A stretch of DNA of 64,000 nt from Nocardiopsis quinghaiensis (GCF_008638365.1 NZ_VWVU01000017.1:1-64000), one strand, 5' to 3'; counted from the first letter of the stretch, positions 36,528 to 47,719 are shown. The notes: generated from the sequence alone by a model not told the origin. Made by a program: numbers and translations.

Positions 36528-39500
36528 ATGACGCATGAGGACAAGTTCCAGGAACTGGCCCGTCGGCTCGCGTTCGACCTACGCCACGCGCGTGGCCGTA
36601 TCGACGAACTGGAGGGACGGCGGCACGAGCCGATCGCCGTGGTCGGCATCGGCTGCCGCTATCCGGGAGAGGTGGGTTCCCCCGACAGCCTCTGGGAGCT
36701 CGTCGAGCGGGGCGGGGAAGGACTCACGGAATTCCCCGCTGACCGGGGATGGGAACTGGACACCCTGTTCGACAGCGACCCCGGCGTCCCGGGGACGAGC
36801 TACCTGCGAAAGGGCGGTTTCCTGCACGGGGCCGGTGGGTTCGACGCCGAGTTCTTCGGGATCAGCCCCCGCGAGGCCGTCGCCATGGACCCGCAGCAGA
36901 GGATCGCACTGGAAACCTCCTGGGAGGCCGTCGAGCACGCGCGCATCGACCCCACCACCCTGCGCGGCACCTCCACCGGGGTGTTCCTGGGCATGGTCGG
37001 CCAGTCCTACGGCCCCTCCATCCGGCAGGCGGGGGAGGAGCTGGAGGGATACCTGCTCACCGGTGTCATGCCCGCCGTCGCGGCCGGCAGGGTGGCCTAC
37101 ACCCTCGGTCTGGAGGGACCGACACTGACCCTCGACACCGCTTGCTCCTCCTCCCTGGTCGCCCTCCACCTGGCGGCCCGCTCCCTGCGGGAGGGGGAGT
37201 GCGACCTGGCCCTGGCCGGCGGGGTCAGTGTGTACACCAACACCGGCCCCTGGGTGGCCTTCAGCCGCCAGCGCGGACTGGCTCCCGACGGCCGCTGCAA
37301 GGCCTTCTCCTCGGGTGCCGACGGCACAAGCTGGTCGGAGGGGGCGGGCATGCTCCTCCTCGAGCGGCTCAGCGTCGCCCGGAGCCGTGGCCACCGCGTC
37401 CTGGGGGTGCTGCGCGGCAGCGCCGTGAACCAGGACGGAGCCAGCAGCGGACTGTCGGTTCCCAACGGCCTGGCCCAGCAGCGCGTGATCCGGGAGGCGC
37501 TGGCCGACGCCCGGCTGGCCTCTGGTGACGTCGACCTGGTGGAGGCGCACGGAACGGGAACGACGCTGGGCGATCCCATCGAGGCCAATGCTCTTCTGGC
37601 CACCTACGGGCGGGGGCGACCCGCCGACCAGCCCGTCGGCGTGGGCTCGCTGAAGTCCAACATCGGTCACGCCGGAGCGGCCGCGGGTGTGGGCGGCGTG
37701 ATCAAGGCGATCATGGCGATGCGGCACGAGACCCTGCCCCGCACCCTGCACGTGGACGAGCCCAGCGCGCACGTGGACTGGGAGTCCGGGGCGCTGGCGC
37801 TGCTGACCGAGGCCGCGCCGTGGCGGCGGACCGACCGCCCGCGCCGCTCCGCCGTGTCCTCGTTCGGTGTGAGCGGGACCAACGCCCACGTGGTCCTGGA
37901 GGAGGCTCCTGACGACTTCGCCCCCGTCCCTGAACCGAGGACCGGTGGTGACTCCGCCCCCCTGGAGACGCGCACGGTTCCGTGGCTGCTGAGCGGACGG
38001 TCGGAGCCGGCTCTGCGTGCTCAGGCCGCACGCCTGCACGATCACCTCGTGGAGCACCCCGGGTTCGACCCCGCCGACGTCGGCTGGTCCCTGGTCACCA
38101 GCCGCACGGTCTTCGAACACAGGGCGGCCGTGACGGCACGGGACCGGGACGGCCTCCTCCGGGGCCTGGAGTCCCTCGGCCAGGCCGTTCCGAACGCCGC
38201 CGTCTGCCAGGGCACCGCCGCCGCTCGGGAGCGAGCCGTGTTCGTCTTCCCCGGCCAGGGCTCCCAGTGGGAGGGCATGGCCGTCGACCTGATGGCCTCC
38301 TCCCCGGTCTTCGCCCAGAGGATGGTCGACTGCGAGCGTGCGCTGTCGCCGTTCGTGGACTGGTCGCTGACCGCCGTGCTCAGGGGAGAGGACGGGGCAC
38401 CGCCGCTCGACCGCGACGACGTCGTCCAGCCGGCGCTGTGGGCCGTGATGGTCTCGCTCGCCGCTCTGTGGCGGTCCCACGGAACCGAGCCGTCTGCCGT
38501 GGTCGGCCACTCACAGGGGGAGATCGCGGCGGCGTGCGTGGCCGGAGCGCTCTCCTTGGAGGACGCGGCCAGGGTCGTGGCGCTGCGGAGCCAGGCGATC
38601 CTGGAGCTTGCCGGTACCGGGGCGATGGCCTCGGTCGCACTTGGTTCCGACGAGGTGGGCGAGCGCCTGGCCGAACTCGACGACCATGTGTACGTCGCCG
38701 TCGTCAACGGCCCCGCGGCCACCGTGGTCGCGGGGGAACCGGAGGCAGTGCGGCGCCTGGTCAAGGAGTACGAGTCCCAGGGGGTGCAGGCCCGCCTCGT
38801 CCCGGTCGAGTACGCCTCCCACACACCACACGTGGAACGACTGCGAGAGCGGATCGTCACCGCACTGGCGGGTGTCACGCCCCGACGACCGGACGTTCCG
38901 GTCTACTCGTCACTGACGGGAGGCCCCCTGGGCGACACCCCCATGGACACGGATTACTGGTACCGGGGCCTGCGCCACCAAGTCCGGTTCGAGGACACCG
39001 TCCGGGCACTGCTGGGCGACGGACACGGCACGTTCCTGGAGGTCTCTCCGCACCCGGTGCTCGGCATGGCCATCCAGGAGACCTGTGAGGACGCGGGCGC
39101 CGACGACGCCGTGGTCCTGAGCACCCTGCGCCGGAACGAGGACGGTGCCGACCGCTTCCTCACCTCGCTGGCACGAGCGCACGTGCACGGGGTGCCGGTG
39201 GACTGGTCCCGGCTGTTCGGCGGCCATCGGGAGGTCGACCTGCCGACCTACGCGTTCCAGCACCGGCACTACTGGGTCTCCGAGGGTACCGAGGGCGCGG
39301 ACGTCACCCGTGCGGGTCTCAGCGGCGCCGGCCACCCCATGCTCGGCGCCGCCGTCTCGCTCGCCACCGGCGACGAGCACCTGTTCACGGGGCGGATCGG
39401 CCTGGACAGCCACCCCTGGCTGGCCGACCACGTCGTGTTGGACATGGTCCTGGTCCCCGGAACCGCCTTCCTCGAACTCGCCCTGCACGCCGGCGAGCAC

Positions 39501-42500
39501 GTCGGTTGCCCGCGTGTGGAGGAACTGATCCTGCACACGCCGTTGCGGCTGCCACCCCGGGGCGGTGCGCAGATCCAACTCAGGGTCGGGCCACCGGACG
39601 CGAGCGGTGGTAGGCCGCTCGCCGTGCACTCCCGGCCCGGCGGGGACGACAGCGCTTCCTGGACCCAGCACGCCAGCGGACGGATCGCGCGGACCGGAGC
39701 GGGCCACGGGACACCGGGCCACGGGACGCCCTGGCCACCCGCCGGGGCGGTTCCGGTGCCGGTGGACGACTTCTACCCCCGCCTCGCCGAGATGGGCAAC
39801 GCTTTCGGGCCGGTCTTCAGCAGCATGCGCGCGGTGTGGCGGGACGGGGACGACCTGTACGCGGAGGTCCGGTTGCCGGAGGGGACGGAGACCGACGCCG
39901 CCCGGTTCGGTATGCACCCGGCCCTGATGGACTCCTCACAGCACCCCCTCGCCCTCGCCCATCTCTCCGGCCCCCCTGGTGGACCGAGCCTCGCCGAGAC
40001 GGCCGGGCTTCCCTTCGCCTGGTCCGACGTCACCCTCCACGCCACCGGGGCCTCCCATGTCCGGGTCCACCTGTCCCGAACGGCGGAGGACTCGGTCTCC
40101 CTGGAGGTCACCGACCCCTCGGGCCGTCCCGTCGCCACCGTCGGTTCCCTGGTCATCCGCCCCGTCAGCCCCCAGCAGTTGGCGGCCGCCACCCGCACGG
40201 GAGGGGACGACCTGTTCCGTGTCGCGTGGACCCCGCCCTCCGGGGCGCTCCCCTTCGCCGGTGACCCCCCACCCGTCGCGGTCCTGGGCCCCGACCCCCT
40301 GGGCTTCGCCGACGGCATCGCCGCGGCGGGACACACGGTCGGGTCCCACGACGACGCCGACTCGCTCCATGCCGCCCTGTCCGCCGGAGCCCCCGTTCCC
40401 TCCGCCGTGGTGGTGCCGTGTATGGTCCCCGAGCCCGAGGGAACCGCCGAGGCGGCCTACACCGCCACCTACCGAGCACTCGCCCGGCTCCAGGGCTGGC
40501 TCCTCGACGAACGCTGTGAGGACCTGCCCCTCGTCCTCCTCACACGGGGGGCCGTCAGCACGGGGGAGGCCGACGACGTTCCGGACCTGGACCACGCACC
40601 CCTGTGGGGGCTGGCCCGCACCGTCCAGATGGAGTTCCCCGGCCGGTGCGTCATCATCGACGTGGACGACGCGGAGGCCGCACCGGCGCTCCTGGGCACG
40701 GTACTGGCCAGCGGGGAGCCCCAGGTCGCCCTGCGCGATGGTGCGATGCTGGTCCCGCGGCTGGTCCGTACCGCGCCGGAGAAGAGGGAACCGCTGGATC
40801 TGGGGTCGGACGGTACCGTGCTCGTCACCGGGGCCAACGGAACGGTCGGCGGCGTGGTCGTCCGACACCTGGTCGCCGAGTGCGGGGCACGCCACCTGCT
40901 CCTGGTCAGCCGGAGGGGGCGGGAGGGCACCAGCCCCGAGCTCCAGACCGACCTGGCGGAGCTCGGCGCCACCCTCTCGTTCGCCTCCTGCGACACCGGT
41001 GACCGCGACGCCCTGCGCGAGGTCATCGCCTCGATCCCGGGGGAGCGGCCGCTGAGATCGGTCATCCACATCGCGGGCACCGTCGGCGGTGCTGTCTTCA
41101 CCGCGCTCACCACCGAACACGTCGATCACGTGATGCGTCCCAAGGTCGACGCCTCGCTGAACCTGCACGAGCTCACGCGCGATCTGGACCTGCGGGAGTT
41201 CGTCCTGTTCTCCTCGGCGGCCAGCACGCTGGGCAATCCGGGGCAGGCGAACTACGCCGCGGCCAACGCCTATCTCGACGCACTGGCGCACCGGCGCCGT
41301 GCCCAGGGGCTTCCCGCCACCACCATCGGGTGGGGCATGTGGGCCGAGCGCAGCCAGCTCACCGTGCGGTTGGACGACACCGACCTGCACCGTTACGCAC
41401 GGATGGGCATGGTGGAACAGATCGCCACCGAGCGTGGGACGGAGCTCTTCGAGGAAGCCCTGGCCGTGGACGCGCCCCACCTCCTGGCGGTACCGCTGGA
41501 CATCGCGGCGGTGTCCGAGCGGAGCATGAAGGGCGCCGACGTCCCGACGATGTTGCGCGGACTGGTGCGCCAGCCGCGGCGCAGGGCGGCGGGCCACGCG
41601 GCCGACTCCGAGGGCCTGCGCCGCCGCCTTGCCGGAGCAGGCACCGAGCAACGGCAACGAGTGGTCCTCGACCTTGTCCGGGAGGCCACGGCCGAGGTAC
41701 TCGGGCACTCGACTCCTGAGGAGGTGGCGACCGACCGGGACTTCCTGGAGATCGGCTTCGACTCGCTCACCGCGGTCGAACTCCGCAACCAGCTCAGTTC
41801 CTCGACCGGCCTGCGGCTCCCCGCCGGGCTGGCGTTCAAGCACGCGACCCCCACCGCTGTGGCGCGTTTCCTGCTGGAGCGCCTACCCGGTTCCGGCGAG
41901 CCGGCTCCGAGGGCGCGAGCGGTGACGGACGCTCCTGAGGCCGACGGGCCGGAGACGCCGGACAGCCTGGTCACGCTCTTCGAGGAGTTCTGCCGCCAGG
42001 GCAGGACCGCGGAGGGGATGCGGCTGCTGGACACGGCCGGGCTGGTACGTCCCGTCTTCTCCGAGGGCGAGGGCTATGCTTCCGCGCGCGGTCCGGTCGT
42101 CCTGTCGAGCAAGGAAACCGATACCTCCCTCCTGATCTGCCTACCGTCCATCGTCCTGGCCTCGGGTCCCCAGGAGTTCGCGAGGTTCGCCGGCGGCGTG
42201 CGTGGGCTGCGGGAGGTCACGGTCATCCCCCACCCGGGTTTCCGGGACGGCGAACCACTGCCCGACACGCTGGCGGCGGCCCTCGCGGCACAGGCCGACG
42301 CCGTCACCCGCTGCGCCGACGGACGCCCCTTCGTCGTCGTCTCCCGCTCCTCCGGGGGGCCGGTCGCGCACGCCGTGGTCGAGCTCTTGGAGAAGCGCGG
42401 CGTGCACCCGGCGGCCGTGGCGCTCCTGGACCCACCCCATCCGGACGATGACGCGGTCCTGCCGACCACGGAGGCCCAGATGCTCCAGCGGGGCGGCGCC

Positions 42501-42773
42501 CTGGGAATCGTCGACAGCGCCCGCCTCACCGCGATGGGCCGGTACATGCGACTGTTCGCCAACGTACGGCCCGGGGCCGTCGTGGCGCCCTCGGTGGTCC
42601 TGCGTCCGGAGGACCCCATCACCGACCGGGACGGGGTCCCCATCCCCCCGTTCAGCTGGGAACCTCCGCACGAGCGGATCACCGTTCCCGGCGATCACTT
42701 CACCATGCTGGAGGACCACGCCGACATCATCGCCCGAGTCCTGCACGACTGGCTGGTCGAACGAGGACTGTGA
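36528..42773 (+). CDS. Type I PKS module 3 with release domain: KS-AT-DH-KR-ACP-TE
   Basis: 2081 residues: N-terminal docking helix, KS with C206, AT with GHSQGE (S662) and YASH at 762-765 (methylmalonyl type), DH with H968 and D1135 but [10 protein letters not shown] in place of HxxxGxxxxP (D972 for glycine), KR with NADPH motif near 1433 and Y1576 but lacking the LDD motif (AGTVGGA), ACP with S1746, and a C-terminal thioesterase. In the TE the nucleophile elbow reads SRSSGG (S1941) rather than GHSxGG, with D1968 and H2057 completing a plausible triad. The TE should hydrolyse or cyclise the tetraketide. Whether the DH works is doubtful. It starts 35 bp after the previous gene. Confidence 0.92.
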   Translation: MTHEDKFQELARRLAFDLRHARGRIDELEGRRHEPIAVVGIGCRYPGEVGSPDSLWELVERGGEGLTEFPADRGWELDTLFDSDPGVPGTSYLRKGGFLHGAGGFDAEFFGISPREAVAMDPQQRIALETSWEAVEHARIDPTTLRGTSTGVFLGMVGQSYGPSIRQAGEELEGYLLTGVMPAVAAGRVAYTLGLEGPTLTLDTACSSSLVALHLAARSLREGECDLALAGGVSVYTNTGPWVAFSRQRGLAPDGRCKAFSSGADGTSWSEGAGMLLLERLSVARSRGHRVLGVLRGSAVNQDGASSGLSVPNGLAQQRVIREALADARLASGDVDLVEAHGTGTTLGDPIEANALLATYGRGRPADQPVGVGSLKSNIGHAGAAAGVGGVIKAIMAMRHETLPRTLHVDEPSAHVDWESGALALLTEAAPWRRTDRPRRSAVSSFGVSGTNAHVVLEEAPDDFAPVPEPRTGGDSAPLETRTVPWLLSGRSEPALRAQAARLHDHLVEHPGFDPADVGWSLVTSRTVFEHRAAVTARDRDGLLRGLESLGQAVPNAAVCQGTAAARERAVFVFPGQGSQWEGMAVDLMASSPVFAQRMVDCERALSPFVDWSLTAVLRGEDGAPPLDRDDVVQPALWAVMVSLAALWRSHGTEPSAVVGHSQGEIAAACVAGALSLEDAARVVALRSQAILELAGTGAMASVALGSDEVGERLAELDDHVYVAVVNGPAATVVAGEPEAVRRLVKEYESQGVQARLVPVEYASHTPHVERLRERIVTALAGVTPRRPDVPVYSSLTGGPLGDTPMDTDYWYRGLRHQVRFEDTVRALLGDGHGTFLEVSPHPVLGMAIQETCEDAGADDAVVLSTLRRNEDGADRFLTSLARAHVHGVPVDWSRLFGGHREVDLPTYAFQHRHYWVSEGTEGADVTRAGLSGAGHPMLGAAVSLATGDEHLFTGRIGLDSHPWLADHVVLDMVLVPGTAFLELALHAGEHVGCPRVEELILHTPLRLPPRGGAQIQLRVGPPDASGGRPLAVHSRPGGDDSASWTQHASGRIARTGAGHGTPGHGTPWPPAGAVPVPVDDFYPRLAEMGNAFGPVFSSMRAVWRDGDDLYAEVRLPEGTETDAARFGMHPALMDSSQHPLALAHLSGPPGGPSLAETAGLPFAWSDVTLHATGASHVRVHLSRTAEDSVSLEVTDPSGRPVATVGSLVIRPVSPQQLAAATRTGGDDLFRVAWTPPSGALPFAGDPPPVAVLGPDPLGFADGIAAAGHTVGSHDDADSLHAALSAGAPVPSAVVVPCMVPEPEGTAEAAYTATYRALARLQGWLLDERCEDLPLVLLTRGAVSTGEADDVPDLDHAPLWGLARTVQMEFPGRCVIIDVDDAEAAPALLGTVLASGEPQVALRDGAMLVPRLVRTAPEKREPLDLGSDGTVLVTGANGTVGGVVVRHLVAECGARHLLLVSRRGREGTSPELQTDLAELGATLSFASCDTGDRDALREVIASIPGERPLRSVIHIAGTVGGAVFTALTTEHVDHVMRPKVDASLNLHELTRDLDLREFVLFSSAASTLGNPGQANYAAANAYLDALAHRRRAQGLPATTIGWGMWAERSQLTVRLDDTDLHRYARMGMVEQIATERGTELFEEALAVDAPHLLAVPLDIAAVSERSMKGADVPTMLRGLVRQPRRRAAGHAADSEGLRRRLAGAGTEQRQRVVLDLVREATAEVLGHSTPEEVATDRDFLEIGFDSLTAVELRNQLSSSTGLRLPAGLAFKHATPTAVARFLLERLPGSGEPAPRARAVTDAPEADGPETPDSLVTLFEEFCRQGRTAEGMRLLDTAGLVRPVFSEGEGYASARGPVVLSSKETDTSLLICLPSIVLASGPQEFARFAGGVRGLREVTVIPHPGFRDGEPLPDTLAAALAAQADAVTRCADGRPFVVVSRSSGGPVAHAVVELLEKRGVHPAAVALLDPPHPDDDAVLPTTEAQMLQRGGALGIVDSARLTAMGRYMRLFANVRPGAVVAPSVVLRPEDPITDRDGVPIPPFSWEPPHERITVPGDHFTMLEDHADIIARVLHDWLVERGL

Positions 42774-42825
42774 GCAGTCCCCCCGCCCCCGCCCCTGATC
42801 GCTATTCGCACAGACACAGGAGAGC

Positions 42826-43716
42826 ATGATGCCCACGGAAGCGGCACCGCCACGCTCCGACGAGCACCGGATCACGGTGCTCGGGGCCGGCACCATGGGT
42901 GCCGGGATCACCTCCCTCGCGCTCGGCCACGGCGTGCCCGTGACACTGGTCGACGTCGACCAGGCCGCCCTCGACAGGGCACGCGCCAGAATCGACCACC
43001 AGAAGCGTGTCGCCCAGTTGATGGGAGCCGTGCCAGAGGGGGCGGCCCCCGGGGAGCTCAGTACCACCACGTCACTGGACTCCACAGCTGATGCCACGGT
43101 CGTCGTCGAGGCCGTCACCGAGCAGTACGACCTCAAGTCCGTCCTGCTCACCGAGGTGGGGGCCAGGACCAAGCCGGGCACGGTCCTGATCACCAACACC
43201 TCGTCCATCCCCGTGGACGACCTCGCCGGATATCTCGCCCGCCCCGGCGAACTGGTGGGCACCCACTTCATGAATCCGCCCTACCTGATTCGCACCGTCG
43301 AGGTCGTCCAGGGGCCGCGGACCTCCCAGCACGTCCTGGACGTCCTCGACGACCTGCTGCGCACACTGCGCCGGGAGTCCGTGGTCGTGTCCGACGCCCC
43401 GGGGTTCGTCACCAGCCGCCTGTTGCACCCGATGATCAACGACGCGGCCCGGGTGGTCCAGGAGGGCACCGCCAGCGCGGAGGACGTCGACGTACTCATG
43501 GTCGGCTGCCTCGGCCACCGGACGGGGCCGCTGCGGACCGCGGACATGATCGGTCTGGACAACCTCGTCGATTCCCTGTGGGTTCTGCACGAACGCACCG
43601 GCGACGAACGCTGCCGCCCCTGCGACCTTCTCCTGAAGAAGGTCGAGGCGGGAGACCACGGCCGTAAGAGCGGCCGCGGGTTCTTTACCTACGAACGGAC
43701 GGAGCAACTGTCATGA
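42826..43716 (+). CDS. fkbK: FkbK-like 3-hydroxyacyl dehydrogenase, methoxymalonyl-ACP pathway
   Basis: The 296-residue protein has the NAD-binding motif VLGAGTMGAGI and the conserved region HFMNPPYLIRTVEVV of the 3-hydroxyacyl-CoA dehydrogenase family. In the FkbG-K pathway it oxidises glyceryl-ACP to the 2-hydroxy-3-oxopropionyl stage. An ATG lies at both 42826 and 42829; AGGAGAG just upstream fits the second slightly better. The stop overlaps the ACP start (ATGA). Confidence 0.85.
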   Translation: MMPTEAAPPRSDEHRITVLGAGTMGAGITSLALGHGVPVTLVDVDQAALDRARARIDHQKRVAQLMGAVPEGAAPGELSTTTSLDSTADATVVVEAVTEQYDLKSVLLTEVGARTKPGTVLITNTSSIPVDDLAGYLARPGELVGTHFMNPPYLIRTVEVVQGPRTSQHVLDVLDDLLRTLRRESVVVSDAPGFVTSRLLHPMINDAARVVQEGTASAEDVDVLMVGCLGHRTGPLRTADMIGLDNLVDSLWVLHERTGDERCRPCDLLLKKVEAGDHGRKSGRGFFTYERTEQLS

Positions 43717-43994
43717 CCACGCCCGCTCAGACGCCCCAGAGCCGCGGGGAGATCGAGGCCGGTCTCATCGCCTTCCTGGAGGGCCGGACCCGGGTGTCGT
43801 GGGACGAGGACGTCGACCTGTTCGCCACCGGCGGTCTGTCGTCGATGTTCGCCATGGAACTCGTCGTGCACTTGGAACAGACCTACGGGGTGTCCATCCG
43901 CGGCGGTGACCTGAAGCTCGACAACTTCCGTACGGTCCGGACCATGGCCGGCCTGGTTCGCCGCCTGAAGACCGACAAGGACACCGATGGCTGA
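43713..43994 (+). CDS. fkbJ: FkbJ-like discrete acyl carrier protein
   Basis: A 93-residue ACP with the phosphopantetheine serine in GGLSSMFAMEL. It carries the three-carbon unit while FkbH, K, I and the methyltransferase act, then delivers methoxymalonyl to a PKS AT. It overlaps fkbK by four bases and the acyl-CoA dehydrogenase gene by eight. Confidence 0.88.
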   Translation: MTTPAQTPQSRGEIEAGLIAFLEGRTRVSWDEDVDLFATGGLSSMFAMELVVHLEQTYGVSIRGGDLKLDNFRTVRTMAGLVRRLKTDKDTDG

Positions 43995-45096
43995 TGACCT
44001 GAGGAAACTGGCGGCGCAGGTGCGCGAGGTCGTCGGAGACCGGGCAGCCGAGTGGGACCTCACCGGGAAACTGCCCGGTGAGGTCCTGCGCGGGCTTGCC
44101 TCCGGTGGGCTGCTGTGCCCGCAGGTGCCCTCCCGGTACGGCGGACCGGGCCTGGGCAGTCGCGACGGCGGGGAACTCACCGCGCACGTGGGCAGCCTGT
44201 GCAGCTCCCTGCGCAGTGTGATGACCTCGCAGCAGATGGTGGCGGGCAGCATCGAGCGGCTCGGGGACGAAGACCAGCGCGACCGCTACCTGCCGCGTCT
44301 GACAGGTGGGGAGATCGCCGCGGCGGCCTTCAGCGAACCCGGCGCGGGCAGCGACCTGTCGGCTATGGCCACCACCATCCGGTCCGAGGGCGACACCGTC
44401 GTGGTCGACGGACGCAAGTCGTGGATCACCACGTCCGCCTACGCGGACCTGCTTTTGGTGTTCGGCCGGTTCGGTGACGCGGCCGCCGCGGTCGTCGTCC
44501 CCGCCGACACCCCCGGTGTCACGGTCGAGAGGATCCCGGAACCCCTGGGCTGCCGGGCCGCCGGGCACGCCGACATCACCTTCGACGGTGTCCGTGTGCC
44601 GGCCGACGCCGTGCTCGGCGGCACCGGGCTTCCCCTGCCCTTCCTGGTCACCGCCGCCCTGGCCCACGGCCGGATGTCGGTGGCCTGGGGGTGTGTGGGC
44701 ATCCTGCGGGCCTGCCTGTCCGAGGCGACCCGGCACGCCCGCACCCGTGAGCAGTTCGGAGTGCCGCTCTCCCGGCACCAACTGGTGGCGCGCCACCTGG
44801 CCGAGATCTACACGGCCGAACAGATCGCCGCCCGCGCGTGCGAACACGCCAGTGCCTGCTGGGAGACCGGTTCGCCGGACATGGTCACCGCCACCGTGCT
44901 GGCCAAGCACGTCAGCGCCACCCACGCCGTCTCGGGGGCGAGCGCGGCGCTGCAGGTCCTGGCCTCGACCGGGGCGCACGACGGACACACCGTGGCGCGC
45001 GCCCACCGCGACGCCCGGATGATGGAGATCATCGAGGGCAGCAGCGAGATGTGCACACTCCTCCTGGCCGACCACGTCCTCGCCACCGTCGACTGA
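43987..45096 (+). CDS. fkbI: FkbI-like acyl-CoA dehydrogenase
   Basis: The 369-residue protein has the acyl-CoA dehydrogenase core: AFSEPGAGSDLSAM, WITTS, and the C-terminal EIIEGSSEM where most family members have the catalytic-region EIxxGTxxI. In this pathway it oxidises the aldehyde stage to hydroxymalonyl-ACP. The start overlaps the ACP gene by eight bases, which couples the two. Confidence 0.87.
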   Translation: MADDLRKLAAQVREVVGDRAAEWDLTGKLPGEVLRGLASGGLLCPQVPSRYGGPGLGSRDGGELTAHVGSLCSSLRSVMTSQQMVAGSIERLGDEDQRDRYLPRLTGGEIAAAAFSEPGAGSDLSAMATTIRSEGDTVVVDGRKSWITTSAYADLLLVFGRFGDAAAAVVVPADTPGVTVERIPEPLGCRAAGHADITFDGVRVPADAVLGGTGLPLPFLVTAALAHGRMSVAWGCVGILRACLSEATRHARTREQFGVPLSRHQLVARHLAEIYTAEQIAARACEHASACWETGSPDMVTATVLAKHVSATHAVSGASAALQVLASTGAHDGHTVARAHRDARMMEIIEGSSEMCTLLLADHVLATVD

Positions 45097-45127
45097 ACCA
45101 TTCCCGACGCAGACAGGAGAACAAACG

Positions 45128-46213
45128 GTGAGTGCAGACAGAGGCGGACGGGGCTCCGCGCTGGTGAAGTGCCTGGTGTGGGACCTCGACAACACACTGT
45201 GGAAAGGGACCCTTCTGGAGGGGGACGAGCTCCTCCTCGCAGACGAGGTCCGCGACGTGGTGGTCGAGCTGGACTCCCGCGGCGTCCTCCAGTCGGTCGC
45301 GAGCAAGAACGATCACGACCTCGCCTGGGCCCGTCTGGAGGAGCTGGGGATAGCCGAGTACTTCGTGCTGCCCCGTATCGGGTGGGGGCCCAAGTCGGAG
45401 TCGGTGCGGGTCATCGCCGACCGGCTCAACTTCGCCCAGGGCGCGGTGGCCTTCATCGACGACCAGCCCGCCGAACGCGCGGAGGTCAGGTTCTCCCTTC
45501 CCGACGTCCGCTGCTACATGGCGGAACAGGCCGCGTCACTACCGGAGCTGCCCGAGTTCAGCCCGTCCGTGGTCACCGTGGACGCGCAGCGCAGGCGCAG
45601 GATGTACCAGGCGGGGTTCGCGCGGGAGGAGGCCCGAACGGACTTCACCGGTCCCGACGAGGCCTTCCTGCGCTCCCTGGAACTGGTCATGGGCATCGGT
45701 AGGGCCGGCGGGGAGGATCTCTCCCGAGTCGAGGAGCTGACCGTGCGGACCAGCCAGATGAACGCCACCGGCGTGCACTACTCCGACGCCACCCTGCGCT
45801 CACTGCTCTCGGATCCCGGGCACGAGGTACTGGTCGTCACCCTCACGGACCGCTTCGGCCCCCACGGGGCCGTCGGCGTGGTGCTCCTGGAAAAGCACGC
45901 GACGGTGTGGCACCTGAAGCTGCTGGCGACCTCCTGCCGGGTCGTCTCGTTCGGCGCGGGCACCGCGATCCTGAACTGGCTGGTCGATCAAGCGGCGCGT
46001 CGGGGAGTTCACCTCGTCGCGGACTTTCGTCCCACGGAGCGCAACCGGATGATGGAGATCGCCTATCGGTTCGCCGGCTTCACCGAGGACCCCTGCTCGT
46101 GCGCCGAGGCGGTGACCGGGGCGCCCGAGGACGGCGTCCAACGTCTGCACCTGGTGACCGAGCGCCGCGAACCGGCCGCCACGCTCAGGATCGAAGCCCT
46201 CGAACTGGGGTGA
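45128..46213 (+). CDS. fkbH: FkbH-like HAD-family glyceryl-ACP synthase
   Basis: The 361-residue protein has the HAD nucleophile motif D19-L-D21-N-T-L-W, SKNDHD and FIDDQPAERAEV, then a C-terminal acyltransferase-like domain (MNATGVHYSDATLRSLL onward). FkbH converts 1,3-bisphosphoglycerate to glyceryl-ACP, the first step of methoxymalonyl-ACP formation. The GTG at 45128 follows AGGAG by seven bases; the gene lies 31 bp after fkbI. It is the last gene of the plus-strand PKS operon. Confidence 0.9.
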   Translation: MSADRGGRGSALVKCLVWDLDNTLWKGTLLEGDELLLADEVRDVVVELDSRGVLQSVASKNDHDLAWARLEELGIAEYFVLPRIGWGPKSESVRVIADRLNFAQGAVAFIDDQPAERAEVRFSLPDVRCYMAEQAASLPELPEFSPSVVTVDAQRRRRMYQAGFAREEARTDFTGPDEAFLRSLELVMGIGRAGGEDLSRVEELTVRTSQMNATGVHYSDATLRSLLSDPGHEVLVVTLTDRFGPHGAVGVVLLEKHATVWHLKLLATSCRVVSFGAGTAILNWLVDQAARRGVHLVADFRPTERNRMMEIAYRFAGFTEDPCSCAEAVTGAPEDGVQRLHLVTERREPAATLRIEALELG

Positions 46214-46225
46214 GCCCCGGAGGGC

Positions 46226-46252
46226 CCGCTGGGTGGAGGGGCCACCCGGCGG
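46226..46252. terminator. Bidirectional hairpin between fkbH and fkbG
   Basis: CCGCTGGGTGG (46226-46236) pairs with CCACCCGGCGG (46242-46252) with one G-T pair, between two convergent stop codons. Confidence 0.65.
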
Positions 46253-46259
46253 CGTCCGG

Positions 46260-46922
46260 CTACCGCTTGCGGGCCAGGGTGATCCCGTCGGCCATGGTCA
46301 GGAGGGAGACGTCCACGCGCTCGTCACCGTGCAGGGTGGCGTTCAGTTCACGGATCGCCACCGTGTCCGGATCCTGGGCCCCCTCGTCGGCCACGCGGCC
46401 GGAGAGGAGGGTGTTGTCCACGACGACGAGTCCGCCGGAACGGACCAGTGAAACGGCATGCTCGTAGTAGACCGGATAGTTCTTCTTGTCGGCGTCGATG
46501 AAAACCATGTCGAAACGGTTCTCCTCCCCTTTATCGACGAGTTCCGAGAGCGTTTCCGTGGCGTCTCCGACGCGTAGCTCGATACGGTCGCGCACGCCGG
46601 CCCTCTTCCAGTAGGGGACACCGATGTCCGCCCAGCGGTCCGTGATGTCGCAGGTGACGATCCTCCCCTCGGGAGGAAGCGCACGGGCCATGCACAAGGT
46701 GCTGTATCCGGTGAAGGTGCCGACCTCCAGTACCGAGCGGGCGCCGGACAACTGGGCGAGGAGCGCCAGTAGCTGTCCCTCCTCCGCCATCACCTGCAGC
46801 GATTCTCCGCCGGGTAGTTCGGAGGTCTCCTCCCGTAGCCCGGACAGGATGTCGTCGTCGCGCAGAGAAGTGTTGCGCACGTAGTCCAGGAGGCGGGGAG
46901 TCATTTCGGTCTGATGAGCCAT
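46260..46922 (-). CDS. fkbG: FkbG-like O-methyltransferase (caffeoyl-CoA OMT family)
   Basis: The protein of about 220 residues has the class I SAM-binding motif [16 protein letters not shown], the metal/substrate region [13 protein letters not shown] and [12 protein letters not shown], typical of small divalent-metal O-methyltransferases and of FkbG, which methylates hydroxymalonyl-ACP. It completes the K-J-I-H set but sits on the opposite strand with its own promoter. The ATG at 46922 has no SD sequence; a TAGTAT about ten bases upstream suggests a leaderless transcript. A housekeeping family 3 OMT role is a less likely alternative. Confidence 0.8.
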   Translation of the reverse strand: MAHQTEMTPRLLDYVRNTSLRDDDILSGLREETSELPGGESLQVMAEEGQLLALLAQLSGARSVLEVGTFTGYSTLCMARALPPEGRIVTCDITDRWADIGVPYWKRAGVRDRIELRVGDATETLSELVDKGEENRFDMVFIDADKKNYPVYYEHAVSLVRSGGLVVVDNTLLSGRVADEGAQDPDTVAIRELNATLHGDERVDVSLLTMADGITLARKR

Positions 46923-47134
46923 GGGGTGAATACTAGGGGGAATAAGTGAAGGGGGCCGAAGCGGTGCTGAGCGGAATCGTGGCGCGGACGTTGCGGCATC
47001 GTCTTTTTCCCGGGGCGGTCCCGAAGGCGTCTGTGCCCGTCCCCGGGCGGCACCGGGTCCGTCCTCGGCACGGCCGCGTGCCGGCTGACCGTTTGCGCGT
47101 GGCGGGCGGGGGAGCATGGCGCGGCCCCGCCCGC

Positions 47135-47719
47135 CTACCGCTTCCCGGCGGCGGAGCCCAGCAGCTCCAACAGGTCGTCGACGACGTCCTCGGGGCCGGC
47201 GCCCCTGTCCGGCCCCAGGTGGCCGGTCAGGGCCAGGCTCACCGCACCGTGCGCGGCGGCCAGCAGCAGCGCGGTGCGCCGTTCCGCGTTCCCGTCCGGA
47301 ACGACCCCCTCGGCCTGGCACTGCCGGACCACCGCGGCCAGGGAGGCCCGGGTGCGCCGGGCCGCGGCCCCGGGTTCCTCCTGGGGGCCGGACCAGGCGC
47401 CGAAGACGAGGGAGAACCGCTCCGGATGGTCCATGGCCCAGGCCGTGTAGGAGTGCAGCACCGTCCGCAGGGCCTCCCGCGCGGTGAAGGCCTGCCCCGC
47501 CGCGCGGTCGATGATGCCGCCCAGCCGTTCCAACTCCTTGGCCGCCACCGCGGCCAGGAGGGACTCCTCGTCCGCGAAGTGCTCGTGGGGCGCTATGCGG
47601 GAGAGCCCGCTCAGGCGTCCGACCTCGCGTAGTGTCACCGCCTCGGTCCCGCCGGAGTCCAGCAGCCGCCGCGCCGAGGCGACGAGGGAGCCACGCGTGT
47701 CCTGGGGCATGCGGACCAT
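47135..47719 (-). CDS. TetR-family transcriptional regulator
   Basis: The protein of about 194 residues has an N-terminal TetR helix-turn-helix ([30 protein letters not shown]) and a TetR C-terminal domain ([14 protein letters not shown]). ATG codons at 47719 and 47710 are both possible; neither has a clear SD sequence. It is divergent from the helicase gene and separated from fkbG by about 210 bp. Its target is unknown; PKS control is possible but not shown. Confidence 0.8.
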   Translation of the reverse strand: MVRMPQDTRGSLVASARRLLDSGGTEAVTLREVGRLSGLSRIAPHEHFADEESLLAAVAAKELERLGGIIDRAAGQAFTAREALRTVLHSYTAWAMDHPERFSLVFGAWSGPQEEPGAAARRTRASLAAVVRQCQAEGVVPDGNAERRTALLLAAAHGAVSLALTGHLGPDRGAGPEDVVDDLLELLGSAAGKR

